From Nocardioides sp. (GTDB lineage: Bacteria > Actinomycetota > Actinomycetes > Propionibacteriales > Nocardioidaceae), in contig JAOPXF010000371.1 in NCBI GenBank assembly GCA_025965295.1, positions 1-8,510 of the forward strand: a stretch of 8,510 nt of DNA, in the 5' to 3' direction. Numbering within the stretch: position 1 is the stretch's first letter; each line of letters opens with the position of its first letter. A program made the translations under genes and the position numbers. Positions 6,833 through 8,510 of this stretch are shown piece after piece. The notes beneath the pieces were generated by a model. That model saw nothing but the letters and a program-made list of their open reading frames with translations. It was not told the origin of the DNA and ran no database searches.

Positions 6833-7737
6833 CGGGAGGTTCCTTCCTCTGCGGAGCGCAGGGACTTGAGGTAGGCCCGGGCGACCTCGCGCGCCAGCAG
6901 CCCGGCCGTCAGCCGGCGGCGATACGCCGTGCTGGCGTGGGCGTCGCCCCCGGTGTCGACCACGTCCGAGGTGATCCGCTCGGCGTGCTCGGCGAGCGCC
7001 CGGCGGAGGTCGGGCTCGGCCGGCGTCGGTCCCACAGCGGCGAGGGCCGCCTGCAGCTCGCCGGAGATGTCGCGGCTGACCGGGTGGTCGGAGACCCCGA
7101 AGCAGCTGACCCGGGCGTCGACCCGCTCGTCGCGGGTCCGCACGCGCACCACCACCCCCGCCAGCGCGAAGTCGCCGTGCCGGCGGGCGAACTCGCCGAA
7201 GCCGTGGCCCTCGCCGGGCGCGGCGATCGGGAACCGCACCTCGGTGAGCAGCTCCTCGGCACCGATGACGGTGGTCATCGCGCCGGTGAAGAACTCCCCC
7301 GCCGCAATCTCGCGGACGCCCTCGGCGCCGGCCACCACCATCGTCGCGTCCAGGCAGGACGCCACGGCCGGCAGCTCGGCCGACGGGTCGGCGTGAGCGA
7401 TGCTCCCGCAGACGGTTCCGCGGCTGCGGATCTCGCGGTGCCCGACCCACGGCAGCGCCATGCGCAGCAGCGGGACGGCCGCGGTGGCCGCGTCGTACTG
7501 GACCTGGCGCTGGCGCACGGTCGCTCCGATCCGCAGCGTGCCGTGGTCACGTGAAATGCGGCTCAGCTCGGGCACCGCGTTGATGTCGACGAGCGTGGAG
7601 GGTCGCCCCAGCCGCATGGCCAGCACCGGCACGAGCGACTGGCCGCCCGCGAGGACCTTGGCGCCGTCGCGGCCGAGCTCGGCGAGGGCGTCCTGGGTCG
7701 AGCCGGGGCGGACGTAGGCGAACGGGGCGGCCTTCAC
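6829..7737 (-). CDS. FAD-binding (CoxM-type) subunit of a molybdenum hydroxylase
   Basis: 302 residues, the usual size of the medium subunit of CO dehydrogenase/xanthine dehydrogenase-type enzymes. FAD-binding motifs are AGGQSLVPVLAMR (30-42) and TVCGSIAHADPSAELPA (108-124; the more common form has Gly where C110 stands). The ARRHGDFALAGVV segment (184-196) is diagnostic of the family. The C-terminal CoxM domain follows. It passes electrons from the iron-sulfur subunit to the final acceptor. Its start is GTG 7737, 7 bp after the crotonase-family gene's stop, without a strong ribosome binding site, suggesting translational coupling. Its TGA overlaps the ATG of the CoxS–CoxG fusion by 4 bp, so subunits should be made in step. 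By context it could be HmfB of 2-furoyl-CoA dehydrogenase, but other CoxM relatives cannot be excluded. Confidence 0.94.
   Translation of the reverse strand: MKAAPFAYVRPGSTQDALAELGRDGAKVLAGGQSLVPVLAMRLGRPSTLVDINAVPELSRISRDHGTLRIGATVRQRQVQYDAATAAVPLLRMALPWVGHREIRSRGTVCGSIAHADPSAELPAVASCLDATMVVAGAEGVREIAAGEFFTGAMTTVIGAEELLTEVRFPIAAPGEGHGFGEFARRHGDFALAGVVVRVRTRDERVDARVSCFGVSDHPVSRDISGELQAALAAVGPTPAEPDLRRALAEHAERITSDVVDTGGDAHASTAYRRRLTAGLLAREVARAYLKSLRSAEEGTSR
6838..6847 (-). promoter_or_regulatory. Ribosome binding site of the CoxS–CoxG fusion gene
   Basis: On the minus strand GGAAGGAACC, with GGAAGGAA (6840-6847) 7 nt before the ATG at 6832. It lies inside the end of the FAD-subunit coding region and fixes the start at MSLPNAYA rather than an upstream in-frame extension. 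Confidence 0.8.
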
Positions 7738-7744
7738 CTGCCGC

Positions 7745-8510
7745 TCACCGACCCTCGAACTTCGGCTTGCGCTTCTCGCCGAACGCCGCGACGCCCTCGG
7801 CGAAGTCGTGGCTGGCGCGCAGCATGGCGTAGGCCTTCCGCTCCAGCTCGATGCCGGTGTAGAGGGGCCCGTCCACCCCGCGGTCGAGGACCTCCTTGGC
7901 GGTCCTCAGCGCCATCGGCGAATGGCCGAGCAGCGTGGTCACGACCTGTTCGGTCTCCTTCTCGAGCTCGGGGGCGTCCGCGCAGTTGTGCGAGGTGAGC
8001 CCCCAGTCCAGGGCCTGCTGCCCGGTGATCCGCTCGCCGGTGAGGATGTGGTACTTCGCCCGGGACAGACCGATCAGCCGCGCCAGACGCTGGGTGCCGC
8101 CGCTGCCCGGGATCATCCCGAGCTTCATCTCGGGCAGGGCGAACCGGGACCGGTCGGTCGCGATCCGGATGTCGCAGGACAGGGCAAGCTCCAGCCCCAC
8201 GCCGAAGCAGTAGCCGTCGATGGAGGCGATCACCGGCTTGGGGCTGCGCGACGGCGCCGTGATGTTGTGGCCGAGGTCGGTGAGGTCGACCGGGTCCACC
8301 TCCATGAAGCCCGCGATGTCGCCGCCGGAGGTGAAGTGCTCGCCCTCGGCGCGGATGACGACCACCTGCACAGTCCGGTCCGCATCGATCTCCGCGAAGC
8401 GCTCGGCCATCACCTGCCGGGTCTCCCAGGTGATGACGTTGTAGCGGCCGTGCGAGAGCGTCAGGTTGGCGACTCGTCCGTCGTGGCTGTGGTCCAGGCG
8501 GATCTCGCCT
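7745..8510 (-). CDS. Crotonase-family (enoyl-CoA hydratase-like) protein, HmfE-like; start beyond the right edge
   Basis: The frame stays open to the window edge: upstream of an internal GTG/ATG at 8413/8410 it encodes GEIRLDHSHDGRVANLTLSH, the normal first strands of a crotonase, so the true start lies beyond 8510. About 255 residues are visible. The oxyanion-hole segments are GEHFTSGGDIAGF and GYCFGVGLELALSCD, and both catalytic-type glutamates are kept (GLELA and FALPEMKLG), followed by IPGSGGTQRL. The segments RAEGEHFxSGG, NITAPSR, GYCFGVG, RTAK and the KRKPKFEGR ending match, from memory, HmfE, the 2-oxoglutaroyl-CoA hydrolase of furoate degradation, better than ordinary hydratases. It is the first visible gene of the operon with the molybdenum-hydroxylase subunits. 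Crotonase-family membership is certain; the HmfE role is an inference. Confidence 0.93.
   Translation of the reverse strand, partial: GEIRLDHSHDGRVANLTLSHGRYNVITWETRQVMAERFAEIDADRTVQVVVIRAEGEHFTSGGDIAGFMEVDPVDLTDLGHNITAPSRSPKPVIASIDGYCFGVGLELALSCDIRIATDRSRFALPEMKLGMIPGSGGTQRLARLIGLSRAKYHILTGERITGQQALDWGLTSHNCADAPELEKETEQVVTTLLGHSPMALRTAKEVLDRGVDGPLYTGIELERKAYAMLRASHDFAEGVAAFGEKRKPKFEGR

Noticed and set aside
6833..7450. N-terminal extension of the CoxS–CoxG fusion frame by 206 codons
   Set aside because: The extension is Arg/Gly-rich shadow sequence over the FAD-subunit gene; the ATG at 6832 has a strong ribosome binding site and an ATGA overlap.
7745..8413. Crotonase-family gene complete with a start at 8413
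   Set aside because: The frame upstream of 8413 encodes the conserved first strands of the family, so the gene continues beyond the window edge.

Overview
The window is about 70% G+C with strongly G/C-biased third codon positions. It uses GTG starts freely and carries a murI–MBL-hydrolase pair like that of mycobacteria. This points to a high-GC actinomycete, perhaps Nocardioidaceae (inference; there is no rRNA to check). No tRNA, CRISPR array, insertion sequence or phage gene is visible. Coding density is very high, and no gene-free stretch reaches 100 bases.

Left part (1-1474, + strand): the 3' portion of a NarL/LuxR-type response regulator cut by the window edge, then a short intergenic region with a perfect 9-bp inverted repeat and a likely leaderless promoter, then a secreted protein of unknown function.

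Middle part (1493-4238): on the minus strand, glutamate racemase (murI) is followed by an MBL-fold phosphodiesterase-like hydrolase resembling mycobacterial Rv1339. The rph and rdgB genes that follow in mycobacteria are missing here. Divergent from murI, across an 81-bp two-way promoter region, is an exported alkaline-phosphatase-superfamily phosphodiesterase with a full set of metal ligands.

Right part (4235-8510, minus strand): a tightly packed operon, in transcription order an enoyl-CoA hydratase/HmfE-like protein (cut by the right edge), a CoxM-type FAD subunit, a two-domain protein fusing a CoxS-type 2x[2Fe-2S] subunit to a CoxG (SRPBCC) domain, and an MFS carboxylate/aromatic-acid transporter. 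My reading is a catabolic operon built around a molybdenum hydroxylase acting on an imported acid, probably as its CoA ester. The crotonase-family protein looks most like HmfE (2-oxoglutaroyl-CoA hydrolase), so 2-furoate or a related heteroaromatic acid is the leading guess. The molybdopterin large subunit and an acyl-CoA ligase are not in the window and should lie beyond the right edge if this is correct. The CoxS–CoxG fusion is the most unusual object here: it could tie the enzyme's electron outlet directly to a quinone-carrying domain.
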